Source: Corylus avellana (Eukaryota; Streptophyta; Magnoliopsida; Fagales; Betulaceae). From it: 64,000 nucleotides of DNA. Below the pieces are notes generated by a model that had not been told where the DNA came from, did no database searches, and saw only the letters and a list, made by a program, of their open reading frames with translations. This document shows, one piece after another, positions 21,465 through 35,500 of this stretch. The first letter of the stretch is position 1, and every line of letters begins with the position of its first letter. The stretch covers positions 27,371,513 through 27,435,512 of the forward strand of contig NC_081545.1 of assembly GCF_901000735.1 (NCBI RefSeq), written 5' to 3'. The position numbers were made by a program, and so were the translations under genes.

Positions 21465-23110
21465 ACTATCAAGAAGATAGAATTTTCAATGATGTTAAAG
21501 GGTGACAATTAAGCATTTAAAATGGGAGGGAGTTTAGATCATTTGGGTGGCCTAGATGCACTATTGGGAAGATTGACTTAGTGCATTACCTACACGGCAT
21601 CAATGGTGGGGCACAACTCGACCATATTGAAAAAGACTAAAAAACTAATTCATGATATATATATATATATATCATGAAACCCAATTTAATTAAGTGGCTA
21701 TAATTAGAGAAAGTGAAAGTGGCATATAATTCATGGGAAGTTTGGAGGTGAGGGAGGAAGATAAAAAAAGAGAGGAAAAAGATGGAGTCGAATGGCCACA
21801 ATTGTGATAGAGTCCTAAGCAAATGGGATATTCGTTGAAATATCCCAAGGCTTCTTCCCCTTTCCCTCTCAGCCTTAGAATGTATAGCAGCTCATGCATG
21901 CTGCCCACTTGATTTATTTGTTCTATGCAATATCTCATGATGTAACCTTCCCAACTCCCTTGTCCATACACTACATCTTCTTCTATAGCCTTTGATTTTC
22001 CTTTTTCTTTTCTACACTACTATATATATATATATCCCATCGTTTAGATTGATTATTAATGCCTCTTTTCTCTCTTCTTGATTGATTGATTAATTAATTA
22101 AGATTCTTTACTTGTTTCTCTTACAATATATACAATCCTTTTGTGGTGGTGTTCACATTGTCAGCCAAGTGGATTATGCTATTGTGACTATATATTGTCC
22201 TTAAAAGTATCTGATGCCGCCGATAAGTGTTGAAAGGCTGTTCAATTAACCATGTACATTTGGCACCCAGAGAGCATGCATGCATGCAATTATCACTTGT
22301 TGATTTTCTTCTTTCTTTTTTTTTTTTTCTTTTTTTTTTTTTTTCACCTAGTAAAATCTCACTTGGACCCATTAAATATTTCATTTCAATTATATATATA
22401 AACCCTATAGAATTAATAATTTTAGTGGACGAAAGAGAAAAACTGATTGAATATTTTTCCCAGCTAACCCGTCCTAAAGTTACTTTTTTCCACAAAATGA
22501 TCAGACGTGTCGTGACGAATGAATAAAGACCAATTGAAAACCAAAGTCCAATTATTTTGATGTCCTTTTAGCACATTATTCACTTCCGCTTAGCAAATTT
22601 TCTCTTCATTTTAATTTTTTTTTTTAAAATACTTTTTCCTATTTTAGTTACTTAATTTTTTTAAGCACTTATATTCATATTCTCTATTTTAACTATCAAT
22701 TTTTTATTATTTTGTTTAAAATATTATTATTTTTTATTTATTTTTACTATTCTTAAAGGAAAAAGAGAATAAAATTGATTTTTTTTTTTAAAAAAAAAAT
22801 GCATTATCGAGCTTTAGTCCCGGGCAAATTTTCTAAACAACGTAACGGCTAGTCCATTTTTATTTTTAAGCTTAAATGAGATGAAACTACATTTTTTTTT
22901 TTTTTTTGTCTATTTTTGCTACGAGAATGCTCTTAAGTCTTAAACGTAAACTTTGACAAATTGGAGAGGCGACAGCTGTGATTGCAACAAGAACATCGAG
23001 ACAATGACTGTAGAGGAATCAGACCTATTGACATCGGAAAGATTTGTCTGTTTTGAGGATGAAGACAACAAGTGCTTAATGAGAGTGTTTCTACGTGCAT
23101 AATGCAAATA
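21465..23110. other. Intergenic, no gene seen
   Basis: AT-rich sequence with (TA)n at 21656-21672 and 22020-22034 and several poly-T tracts. Short open frames here have no family features. Confidence 0.5.
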
Positions 23111-23112
23111 AA

Positions 23113-23730
23113 GCTTTTTTTTTTTTTTTTTTAAAGAGAATTCTTTCATCTTCATTTCATAATAAAATATCCAAAGCGTAAAACTCTTACAAAGAAACAT
23201 AGCAAAAAACTATGAAAAGTACAACATCGTAGATACACTAAAAATCTAACAATAAAAAACGTATCTACCTCCTCCGATCCAACCAATATATACACTTCAT
23301 TTAAGGGGCATATATGCTTTGTGTAGATTAGATTTAAATATATGGGTAGGTCTTATTCCTAAAAAAACAATCTTTATTGACCGGCCGTGAGACAAACCCC
23401 TCACACCGAAACTATCTCTCATTAGCTCAATGGCCAGGATAACACAACAAAACAGAAACAAAACAAAGAAAACCTGCATCAATGACAAGATCCAGCTAGA
23501 AAATGACATAGAAAACCCAGAACGTGAGGCTCACATGCAAAGTGTGTGAGATCCACACGATCTACACTTCAACTCACACGAACCACATTCTGCGCATGCT
23601 AAAAAGAAGAGAGAAAAAGTCTAGTGTCTACAGGGCACAATGGCACCGGGGAGAAGCGTGTAGTGGCTCGTACGAGCTTGGGTTAGCGGCAAAAGAGTAG
23701 ATCGGCAACACAGGATTGTGCATATATATA
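23113..23730 (-). mobile_element. Possible retroposon 3' end
   Basis: A poly-T run at 23116-23132 reads as a poly-A tail on the minus strand, preceded by TTTATTATGAAATGAAGATG, which resembles plant LINE 3' ends. The body (23140-23700) is more complex than its surroundings but shows no reverse-transcriptase motifs. No target duplication was found. Confidence 0.3.
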
Positions 23731-24348
23731 TATATATAGTATTCTTGTTAATTAATTGCTAAAATTCATAACCTTTTTCTTCTAATAAAATCATTTTTAT
23801 AGTTTTTATACATAATTGAAGATTGTAATCATAATTTAAAAAATGTTAATTAGGATGGAAAAGAATATATAGTTTGTATATTAAAAATGGATTCTCCATG
23901 TAGGATTAAAATAAAATTTAGGGCGTGAGTGAAGAATAATATATAAAAGAATAAGGATGTTTAGGTAATATGCTTCGTAAAAGAAGGAGAGAGAATCAAA
24001 GCCACCCAATCCATCTTATCATCGAATTGATTGATTTATTATTCTTTTGAAAAAGTGTCGTAAAAACTAAAACTCGAGAGGTCTTTTTAAGGGCTTGGAT
24101 CCTTTGTACAACTCGTTTTCAAAGTGCCAAGGGATTTTAGAAAGAAAGAAGAAAAACACCATCAAACTTCAAAGCTTTCCACTCATTTCTCAATGCTCTT
24201 TTAGAAGCTTAAACTGATGATGTAAATTCACTCGTCTCTCTCTTCCCTGACATACCCAGAGAAGCTTCTACTTCTCTCTCTCTCTCTCTCTCTTCCAAAT
24301 TCCTTGTACAAAGAAGCTGAAACAGGGAGACTAAATCAAGTGAAAGAG
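23731..24348. promoter_or_regulatory. Upstream region and CT-rich leader of SPS
   Basis: A pyrimidine-rich (CT)n tract at about 24270-24293 lies 55-80 bases before the SPS start codon, a common feature of plant core promoters and 5' UTRs. An in-frame upstream ATG at 24304 would add 15 residues but is not expected in the family. No certain TATA box was identified. Confidence 0.4.
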
Positions 24349-27300
24349 ATGGCAAGAAACGAGTGGATTAATGGGTACTTGGAGGCGATTTTGGACGCGG
24401 GAAGTAACACAAGGAAAAGGCAGGATGGGAAACAGAGTGTTATTCCAAAGTTTGAAGAGAAAGAGAAGGAGGAAAAGTTATTCAGCCCCACAAAGTACTT
24501 CGTGCAAGAAGTCGTTAATAGCTTTGATGAGTCTGAGCTCCACAGAACTTGGATCAAGGTTCGTAGCTAGCCTTAATTAGCCTTTGCTGAAGAGTGTGAA
24601 TTCATTAATTAAGGCTAGATTAATGCATTTTCAAATTTTTTTTTCTAATTTAATCACCCACTAATTCCTAGCTACGTACTTTCTAGCATGCATTGAAAAT
24701 TTTCAAACTTGCTACTATATATTTACAACATTCACGCATCGTATATTGTTTGTAAAGCATTTTAAACAGATTTGACACTCTTATTTTCTTCCCTTTTTTT
24801 CCTTTTTTTTTTCCCGGTTGTTGTAGTATTATAGTAATCACACAATTTAATGAACGTAGCTCCAAAAGGAAAGAAAATAAGTTTAATTAGTATATATCCC
24901 AAGTTTGCGTGGCAATTTTTGCACCAAAATTGTTTCTTCTAGGTGGGCCCCACGAGCAATTGGAACATTAGATGGGGACCACGTACGCTCAAATAAACCT
25001 ATTTTTCTTTTCTCAATTTTTATGGTTGTCTTGCTAAGATGAGCCCAAAACAATAATATATAATACTATATTAATATCTCACAAATATCTTATTATGCCG
25101 ACGTGATAAAAATTTAGTAGTCATTATTTTTTTTTTCTTTCTTTTTACGTTAGCATGATGAGATATTGATGTATAAGATTTCTCAATCTAAAATGGTTCC
25201 TTTTAATTACAGTCACTCACTTTTATATATTGTCACGGACACCACGCAAGAAGTGGCATATAGATGCCCTCTACATGACCAACTTGTGATTTCCAGTGCG
25301 GCCTAAAAGATTTTGTTCGATATGTGGACTAAAAAAATTATGGTTTTGTTTGAAAAAAAGTGGAACTCTGTGAGCCCAAAGTGACCCAAATACTAAAATA
25401 ACATTCAAGAACCGTGCACATATTAGCCCTGTGAACTTTTGAAAAAAAAAAAAAAAAAGTGATCGAAAATACGAAAAAATACAAAAGAAATTAATGTCCT
25501 TTTTTTTTTTTTTTTTTTTTTTTTTGACGAACATATCTTTAATATCTTTGTTTAATTACTTGTACATTTATTTTCATTTTATTTACGTATAGTGTAGGGT
25601 GTTTTTCTCTTATTTTATTGTGGTAAGAGAAAAGTAGACAAATGATAACTTGTGATTGACGGTGAGGTGTTAATTACAGGTTATAGCAACAAGGAATACA
25701 CGTGATCGCAGTAACAGGCTCGAGAATATGTGCTGGCGCATTTGGCATCTCGCTCGGAAAAAGAAGCAGGTGAGAGGGTAGTGAAAATTAAGATCTAGAG
25801 CCCAAGTTATTATTGATTAGATTTAGATTAATAAAGTTAATAAATTTAAAGGCAAACACCACAAATATCAGTACAAAAATTAAAGCAAGCATGAAAGAAA
25901 TAATCAACATATAAATTTTGGTAACAAAATTGAAATATTAAAGTAAAACTGTTCTCAGGCCAATTAATTTTAAAGGCATCAACTATAGAAGACTTATGTT
26001 ATAAATTATTCTTATTTACAAACCCTTTGTAACTCTGAAGACCCAATCTTACAATTCCTGCAAATGATCTATTCACCTTTCACCACAGTGAATTCAAAAC
26101 TTTTGGCCTTCTGTTACATGGATTACATTCACATATTAATCTCTTTTGCGTCAATCCAAAACTCTAGTAGCTATAGTATTTTATATGGTTTGAATGAGGA
26201 GAATTAACTTAAAAGAAGGTTTGAATCTGTTTAGGCTCAAGAGCATCAAAAAAAACCTCTGGCCAAAAAAAAAAAAAACAAAACAAAACGAAGAAGCTAC
26301 CCTTCAAGGTGTATAGAAGTTGAGAAAACTTAGGTTTTTAGGCTAAGTCAGCTAGGTTAAAACAGTTTATTGCAGTCGTGCTGGAACAAGCTTGAAAACG
26401 TAGAATTATGTCCAAATCTCGTTTGAACGACTTTCAACCAGATTGCAATTGGGGCATTTTGTTCAGATTTTCAGGCTTCTATTGACATACTGTTTTGACC
26501 TAGTAAACATCGGAATTGTGTCTTAGGTCAATGCAACCACATAATTGATATGCCCTTGAACTACTTTGTGAATCTGCCATAAATATGATGTGTAGCCCCT
26601 TGCTATTCTTATTACAAGCATTTAATTCATCCTTAGACACTGTGTCAATTCTTGTAGCAGGTTTAGTCCAACCCTTTTCAATGGAGATCCAAACTCGTTC
26701 ATCTAGAGACTTAAGAAACGCTCTCGTGTATACATTCTAAATTTCCAATAAACATAATTGTTGCCATCAAAGTGGGAACAATTAGAGATTGTGATTGTTC
26801 CATGACAACCGAGGTTAAGGATATCATTCATGAAATTAATCCAACAAAGTGAACCTAGGCTCTGATACCAATTGACTAGGACAAAACAGAGTTGCGTATG
26901 TGACAAAAACATCCAAATTGGTAGATCTTAACTCATTCGGTTATATTAATATAAGAAGCTAATCATACTCAATTCGTTTCCTTCTGTTTTCTTTTCCCCT
27001 ACTTTGGGGTAGAAATAATATTACGTACATCTGCAGATAGCATGGGATGATGCAAAGAAACTAGCAAAACGGCGTATAGAGCGTGAACAAGGCCGTAATG
27101 ATGCCGCAGATGACCTTTCTGAGCTTTCAGAAGGTGAGAAAGAGAAAGGCGACACCAACCTCTCAGAACCCGTCAAGGAGATATCCAGGATCAACTCTGA
27201 GATGCATATTTGGTCAGATGATGATAAGTCTAGGCGACTTTACATTGTGCTCATCAGGTATATAATATTTTCTGCATTCTCACCATCACCTTATGATTTC

Positions 27301-30300
27301 TAATTAAAGTGTTGTGTACGTACTTTGCACGAAACATGTGCTGATAACTTTCGGTTTTTCATAGTATAATATTTTGTTCTTGCAGTATTCATGGGTTGGT
27401 GCGAGGAGAAAATATGGAACTTGGAAGAGATTCTGATACCGGTGGTCAGGTGGTTATTTCATGACTGCCCCTACTTGTGTTTAATAATCCTTTAAGGAAT
27501 TCTCAGGCCCACTAAAGGCCTTGACTCAACCACGGCTAGCTCCTACCAAATCAATCTTAAATATTAATATTTTTCACATCTAAAAATATTGCTCTATGAT
27601 TTTGCATGTTCAGGTGAAATATGTTGTCGAACTTGCTCGAGCTCTGGCCAACACAAAAGGTGTCCATCGCGTTGATCTCCTAACTAGACAAATTGCCTCA
27701 CCAGAAGTAGACTACAGCTATGGTGAGCCCATTGAGATGCTGTCATGCCCATCGGATGCAAGTGGTAGCTGTGGAGCCTACATTATCCGCCTACCATGTG
27801 GGCCACGCGATAAGTAATTATACTATTGAAAAATGCTATTTAATTAACTGTTATAGGTTTAATCTTATCAGCAAAGGAAAAATGAGTTTAATAAATATAA
27901 ACAATCTGTGTCACAGGTACATACCAAAAGAGTCACTTTGGCCTCATATACCTGAATTTGTTGATGGGGCTCTAAACCATATAGTCAACATGGCAAGAGC
28001 TCTGGGTGAACAAGCCAATGGGGGGAAGCCAACTTGGCCTTATGTGATTCACGGCCACTATGCTGATGCAGGAGAGGTGGCGGCACATTTGTCTGGGGCC
28101 TTAAACGTGCCGATGGTGCTAACGGGCCACTCATTGGGGCGTAACAAGTTTGAGCAACTGCTTAAGCAAGCGAGGCTTTCTAGGCAGGACATAAATGCAA
28201 CCTACAGAATAATGAGGAGGATTGAGGCTGAAGAACTGAGTCTGGATGCTGCGGAAATGGTGGTGACTAGCACAAGGCAAGAGATTGAAGAGCAATGGGG
28301 TTTGTACGATGGATTCGATCTGAAGCTGGAGAGGAAGCTTAGGGTTAGGCGACGGCGTGGAGTTAGTTGTTATGGACGAAACATGCCAAGGATGGTGGTA
28401 TGCACATTCTCCTTCCTGCAACTGAAAGAATCACTCAGATTTTTGCAATGCAGATAATGCAATTTTTCATGAAAAACTTTTGCAATGGAGTTAGTTTTTA
28501 ATGGACATAAATTAATGCATACTAATTACTATGCGGCATTAGGTTATACCACCGGGAATGGACTTCAGCTATGTCACAGCACAAGATACTGTGGAAGGTG
28601 ATGGCGATCTCAAGTCATTGATTGGCTCAGAGAAGCTTCAAAACAAAAGGCATCTGCCTCCAATATGGTCCGAGGTTGAAATTCTTCTCTTATTCTTCCT
28701 TATTTAGTTGTGGACGTGTCTGTGTCCCCTGAAAATGAATCTACTGTGTTCTCTAGAGAATTTTTCTTTGGAAAGAGGAGGAAAAATGGAGAGAGGGAAA
28801 GAAAATTGAAGTCATTGCACAACACATTGCTCTTATAACTGGACTTCGCAATGCAGGTAATGCGATTTTTCACGAACCCTCACAAGCCCATGATACTTGC
28901 ACTGTCCCGTCCTGACCCCAAGAAAAACGTCACCACATTGCTGAAGGCTTTTGGGGAATGCCGACATCTCCGGGAGCTAGCTAACTTGGTAATTTTGAAT
29001 TTCAGTCAATTTGTAACACAAATAATATAATGCAGAGCTAATTAATTTATTTGTGGTTGGGTGCTACTATTGCAGACACTAATACTTGGCAACAGAGATG
29101 ACATTGAAGAAATGCCTAGTAGCAGCTCGGTTGTTCTCACAACAGTACTGAAGCTCATTGACAAGTACGATTTGTATGGTCAGGTGGCCTATCCCAAACA
29201 TCACAAGCAATCAGAAGTCCCTGACATTTACCGTCTGGCTGCAAAAACAAAGGTACATTGTTTGATGAAAGATCTAATAATCATCTGACACCTGGGATGG
29301 TCATTACCAAGGATTTTGGCTAATATACTATACATGAGAACGAATGTCCTAATTCTTAAACATTGCCACCATTTGTAGTCCTAAACTATTGTCTTAAAAG
29401 TACTATGCCACACTTAACCTCGTTTTCTCCCTTGCAACATTAAAATTTGCTAACAGTAAGACTTGGCGGCTTTGTCTCTTGAAGGGAGTTTTCATCAACC
29501 CGGCTCTCGTGGAACCTTTCGGTCTCACACTCATTGAGGTAAGCCTCGGTGAACTCAAAGCTCTAGCAGGCTTAATTTCAATGACATTAATCAGCGGCAA
29601 CATATATTATATGCTAAAGATTTTGATCCTAAATGAAATATTATTTACATATACGTTGCTTATGCTTTATATTTCTATGTAAAATGTTGCAGGCAACTGC
29701 TTATGGTTTACCTTTCGTCGCCACCGAAAATGGAGGGCCTGTTGATATTCTGAAGGTAATGAACTACCATATGTCTCATCTCCAAGCTGCTGGAATTATA
29801 TGTACTCTTGTTTCTTATTCAAAATTTGCTTACTAAAGCCCTTGAGTATTCCACCCAAAAGCTCGAAGAGTAGGCTGATAAATTAGTAAATTTTGACTTT
29901 TAAAACTGAACAATGTTTTGGGACAGCCTAAAATGAAATGTACATACATTATGAAATTAATACTTTTTTTCATGAAGACCTTTGATACATGGGCTACCAA
30001 ATTAGGATTTTCATTTTTCTTTTTTCTTAAGCAATTTAATGGAATGAGAAGATTGCGTGGTTCTTCGCTATATTTTGGTCAAGTAGCTAGCATACTGTCA
30101 AACCTAACGATTCTTTGACAATGGAATGGTACATTTCACCAAACTAATGGAGGTCTCTGTTCTACCAGGCTCTAAACAACGGACTCCTTGTTGACCCACA
30201 TGACCACAAGGCCGTAGCAGATGCGCTACTAAAGCTTGTTGCAGACAAAAATCTTTGGCAAGAATGCCGAAAGAATGGCCTAAAGAATATCCACCGTTTT

Positions 30301-31707
30301 TCATGGCCAGAACACTGTCGAAACTACCTCTCCCATGTTGAGCACTGTCGGAATCGCCACCCCACCACTCGTCTCCAGATCATGCCAATTCCTGAAGAAC
30401 CGATGAGTGACTCTCTAAAGGATGTGGAAGATGTTTCTTTGAGATTCTCTATAGAAGGAGACGTAAAGATCAATGGAGAGCCTGATGCAGCAACCAGACA
30501 AAAGCAACTCATCGAAGCCATAACCAGAATGGCTTCCTCCAATGGCAAACCAGGTGTCAATTACTGCCCTGGTAGAAGGCAGTGGCTGTTTGTAATAGCC
30601 GTCGATTGTTATAACAGCACCGGAGATTGCACTGAAACCTTTCAGGCAATCATCAAGAATGTTATGCAAGCCGCACGCTCAGGTCTAGGCTTGGGTCGGA
30701 TAGGCTTTGTATTGTTAACCGGTTTGACTTTACAAGAGACCATAGAAGCATTGAAAGGCTGCCAAGTGAACATAGAAGATTTTGATGCATTGGTGTGTAA
30801 AAGCGGAAGTGAGATGTATTACCCATGGAGAGACATGGTAGCTGATGTGGACTATGAAACCCACGTGGAGTATAGATGGCCTGGTGAGAATCTGAAGTCG
30901 ATAGTGACAAGGCTTGCCAGGATAGAAGGTGAGCCTGAGGATGACATCGTTGAGTATGTGGATGCATGCAGCTCTAGGTGCTACTCTTATAATGTGAGAC
31001 CAGGAGCCAAGGTGAGAAAACTTCTGATGAAGGAAACTTCCTAATAAATGGAAGGTATTACCTCAAATAAGTGTTTTTTTATCTCATAATATTTCTAACT
31101 ATGATTCCAATGTATATTAATGGCAGCCTCGAAGGATAGATGACCTCCGCCAGAGGCTGCGAATGAGAGGCTTCCGATGCAATCTTGTCTATATACGCGC
31201 AGCATCGAGGTTAAATGTGGTGCCATTGTTTGCAACAAGAATACAAGCACTAAGGTCAGCCCCCCGTTACTGTACTAGATAATGTAGAACATGTGTATAT
31301 ATATATATATGTGTGTGTACATCGTAATGGCCTTCTATAAAATATAGATAAATCCACTTAACAAAAAGTTTGCATTACCAAAATTAAAATCAAAAGAAAA
31401 AAACTTCCCATCATGCTTGTACACGTGCAGGTACCTTTCAGTTAGATGGGGAATTGATCTTTCCAAAGTTGTTCTGTTTGCGGGTGAAAGAGGGGATACA
31501 GATTACGAGCACCTACTTGCTGGCCTCCACAAGACCCTTATTCTAAAGGGCTCCGTGGAGTATGGCAGTGAGAAGCTTCTTCGCAGTGAAGACAGTTTTA
31601 AAAGAGAAGATGTAGGTCCACAAGATAGCCCTCACATCACCTTTGTAGGGGAGTGTTGTGGAGTCCATGATATCTCAGCAGCTCTAGAAGCTCTAGGGAT
31701 CAACTGA
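24349..31707 (+). CDS. SPS4: Sucrose-phosphate synthase, family C (SPS4-like), 14 exons
   Basis: My model, all GT-AG and frame-consistent: 24349-24558, 25680-25769, 27037-27257, 27386-27449, 27614-27813, 27917-28397, 28543-28674, 28857-28988, 29076-29252, 29485-29538, 29693-29755, 30169-31011, 31127-31254, 31431-31707. The product is 1023 aa. It transfers glucose from UDP-glucose to fructose 6-phosphate, giving sucrose 6-phosphate in the cytosol. The start [16 protein letters not shown] is typical of SPS. The GT-B sugar-transferase half has [22 protein letters not shown] at 174-195, [15 protein letters not shown], and the E-x7-E donor motif ([10 protein letters not shown], Glu579 and Glu587). 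The C-terminal third, from about residue 690, is the sucrose-phosphatase-like domain. A relatively short linker between the halves fits family C (Arabidopsis SPS4F). Intron 2 is 1.27 kb and holds an antisense copia relic. No damage was seen, so it should be functional. Confidence 0.95.
26540..26912 (-). mobile_element. copia gag relic inside SPS intron 2
   Basis: On the minus strand a primer-binding site TGGTATCAGAGC lies at 26870-26859. It is followed by gag sequence: [15 protein letters not shown], then after a shift [18 protein letters not shown] and [20 protein letters not shown], the classic start of copia gag. It is antisense to SPS, truncated, and carries a stop and a frameshift. It probably has no effect beyond lengthening the intron, though it could attract silencing. 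Confidence 0.85.
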
Positions 31708-32578
31708 ATAATTTTTCCCTTTTTTTACCTTGTTTTCACTATCATCATTACTACTATTATTTTATACGGTCTTTTAAGCATATTCGTATAGATAACTCAA
31801 AGGTGAGAATGTGAATAGTGCACACCATATACAAGTGGAATATATATCTCAATGTTATGTTAAAAAGTTTCATCTTCTGTAAGAATATACATGTGAGCTT
31901 TCCAAAAAAAAATCATCTTATGCATATGACATGGTCTTTGATTTGATTCATAGATGTAACGACAAAGTCACCAGCAAATCAAATACTCTCCACAAGACAT
32001 TTATATGCATCATAGATTTGCTTTCGTGTGTACAGCTTTTTGGTCATTTTGGGCACTGAATGCAAGATGTATCACATATAATCTTTCATAATCTAGGGTC
32101 ATAAATTTAGGATAGCTAATGTCTACTTATGGTGAATGGATCAGTCATCAGTGGCTGTGTGCATGTGAACCAATGTTTCTGCGTTTTATCAATGAGATGA
32201 CAAATTTTTCACTTCCCAGCAGTTAAGGAAAAAATTACCACCTTACAATATAAAAGCATTTTTATAAGTTGAACTTGAACTATTGAATTGTATTGGCCAC
32301 CAATGTGTACACCTTAAAAGAAAGGCATTCCCTTTGTTCAGTTTCACAAAGAAACTATTCAAATTACTAAAACCTTGTTTTTTTTTTATTGGTAAAATTA
32401 TTTAAACCCAATCTTGAACAAATCTCTAATAGTTTCATCAGATTCATGTTGCAATATTAGTCTTAAAAAATTAAATTCTTCTCTGTTTGTAGGATTACCT
32501 GTATAGAAAGTCACATATTCTAGCTAGTCCACTATTGATTCTTTCCTAATCCTTCCAAGTTCTCCAAGGTTCAAACAC
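31708..32578. other. Convergent intergenic region, SPS and coiled-coil gene 3' ends
   Basis: About 870 bases between two genes pointing at each other. It should hold both 3' UTRs and poly(A) signals; no other feature is seen. Confidence 0.6.
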
Positions 32579-35500
32579 TTAGTTCATGTTTTGTCGCACA
32601 CAAAGGTCCACACAGACCTTGTATTCTTCTCCGCAAGCACATTTAACAGGAAGAGAAATTCCCTGGAACAAGCAGAGGCTTTCATGAATGGAAGGGCAAT
32701 TATATATGGAAAATGCAAATTGAGTCATGAATCGCACAAAAAATGATTCATCCAAAAAAAAAAAAAACAAATGATGGTGACTAATCTGACAGTCAAGCTG
32801 GACACTCCATTCTTTTAAATTATCATTAATATTCAGAGCCTTGACATTTCCAAGAAAGCACACATTTTTAAGTAATAATAAAAAAGAAAGAAAGTTGCAA
32901 CCCAGTACACAGAAAATGCAAGAATGCATAATGTGCTAGATCCTAGATTAGTCCTATCTTAACCCTTAATCAAGTAAGAATCCTTCCATCTCTGGACGCA
33001 GCTTTGGCAACATTTATAGGCCATTTTGCCAAATTATCAAATAGTTGCTAAAGAACTGCCTAATTTCAGTAAAATAAAAAGCAAAAGCTAATCACTCTAT
33101 TTACCTTCAGTTTTTCAATTTGGTCCAGCAGAGACTGCAAGTACTCAGTTTCTCCAGCTTTATCTGATAAAAGGGCATTGTGTTCCTCTTCCAGGGTCTT
33201 TATATCCATTTCTCTTAGCTCTGGCTGTAGTCATCCACACATTGAGAAAAAGGCTATAGTTGTGAACTTGCATTAGTATAAGAAAATATGAATATAGGAA
33301 GGATTAAGTGCCACTATTCAATTGACTTTACTTAAAAGGTTCAAATGCTCATCAAGTTTCAAAGAACCTTTTGTTGAACATTCCAAATTACTCCATAACA
33401 CAAAACAACTTATAAGCTGGTGCAGAAACAAAACGATGGTGGCATCTTCTGAGATCCAACATCTAGGAATCAAATAGTTACATTCTACAAACATTTCTGC
33501 ACTCCTGGGACAAAAGAAGATATAGATATTTCTGATGAACTACCATGTAACTAAATGGTGTCCGACACACACAGTTGCACCCCTGTTTGTGCTGAGAAGA
33601 CAACTGACCTTAAAGCCACTTGCCTTGCACTTCACTTGCTCAAGAAACTGCTTCGCCTGAAACACAAAAGAATGCTCTTGCAAAGATTCAAAATGATTGG
33701 CTTTTAGTGAATAAGATTACTATAGGAAATATCCGCTTCCCTCTGAAATATTCTTCCTGCTATACTCTCTCTCTTTTTTTTTTTTTTTCTTTCCTTTTGT
33801 AGGAGGGTGGAGTTGGAGGGACTGCACAATGCTAAAATATGACTGGAAATCCTATATATTTGCAGACATTATACACCTTTTCTTCCACTAGAAAAAACAG
33901 AAAGCTCATATATATTTGCAGATATTATACATATTCTTTCTTTTTTTGAAGTGGTATTATACATATTCTATTCAACAAGAAAAAAGAATAAATTGCTCAT
34001 GCTCTGAAAAATTCTATTTGCAGAAAATAACTAAAACTAAAACTAGGGAATCAGAAATAGGCACAACTTTTTGAATCATAAAGAAACAGTCTCTTTTACT
34101 TTCTCTCCAGATATTGAAAGCAGAAGATAGTTGAACTCCCGAAGGTGATCCCAATCCGCTTTGACTCAAATTGATCGTCGCAAATACAAATCAAATTAAC
34201 TGAGTGACTTCAAACCTCCTGAATGCCACACCAGGATATATTGACTACATCTAAAGTCTGGCACATGAGGAATCAATTTTCTTTAAAGCAAAACTATGTT
34301 GAATTGATGAATTGTTAGAAATAAAAAGTTGCTTTTAGGTAAGCAATTAACTCACATGTGAGAAAAGACAGTAAATTTGAAAAAAAATTCAAATCACCTT
34401 GACTCAAATAATGTAATTTATAGACAGCTCATTCCCATATAGCAGAAATTAATGAAAATATTTACATGCTTGATAGAAATTACTATACTTAGTGAAATTA
34501 TACAGTCAGCATATGCACCACAAATGAAAAAATCCGTATAGATCTGAATTCGGTAGACTAATAGGCATATAAACAGGTAACCTTCCTGTTCTCCATAATA
34601 AGTTCGAATTTCATTCGTGAAATCTCATCAAGGTTGGCTTTAGCCAAGTTTAATTTCACCATCAGGTTCTTCTTTGCTCCATTAGCAGAAATTAATGAAA
34701 ATATTTACATGCTTGATAGAAATTACTATACTTAGTGAAATTATACAGTCAGTATATGCACCATCAACTTAAAAAATCAGTATAGATCTGAATTCAGTAG
34801 ACTAATAGGCATATAAACAGGTAACCTTGCTGTTCTCCATAATAAGTTGGAATTTCATTCGTGAAATCTCATCGAGGTTGGCTTTAGCAGAGTTTAATTT
34901 CACCATCAGGTTCTTCTTTGCTCCATTCCCCTATTACTCCAAAGATAAAGTTATAACCTGCATCCCCATAAATATTATGATCGGTGGAAGGAGTGTTGTA
35001 CCAGATTGTCCATAATGAGGTCTCTGTCAATGCTAGCCTTCCCTGCAAGAAAACCCCAATATAAGAGGAAGATGAGGATGTCATATTCTAAGTAAAAACA
35101 ATATCCTTCAGTGCTCCAGCCCCCCCTCCCCAAATAAGAATAAGGCGAAGGGTGGAACCACGGTTTCAGTTTCATAACCCATTGATGTGCGAGTAAATTA
35201 CCAATCAAATACAAACGAAAAAGAAAAAAGAATACGGTGCTCCTTTACTCTTAGGAAAAAATCAACGGCTCGCATTTTCATGGATCTAGGTGCAATATAT
35301 ATATATAAAATTACCAACTAATGTTTTAGAAGAGTTTCAATGAAAGAGATCAATTTTAGCTAACTGATTACAATCCCTGCTGACCATTTTACATTGAGGG
35401 GAACTTCAAAGGCCAGAACAAAATAAAAGTGGGCTGCACGTCCCCATTGGGGCGGGGCTGTAAGAAGTCCACAACTACCTTAACTACATTAAGAACTCCA

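Noticed and set aside
22250..22300. Possible miRNA hairpin around GCATGCATGCATGC
   Set aside because: Only a short self-complementary repeat; no long arm pairing and no known miRNA sequence.
24304..24348. In-frame upstream ATG of SPS adding 15 residues
   Set aside because: Plant SPS proteins begin close to the MA..EWIN.YLEAILD segment; the extension is probably 5' UTR.
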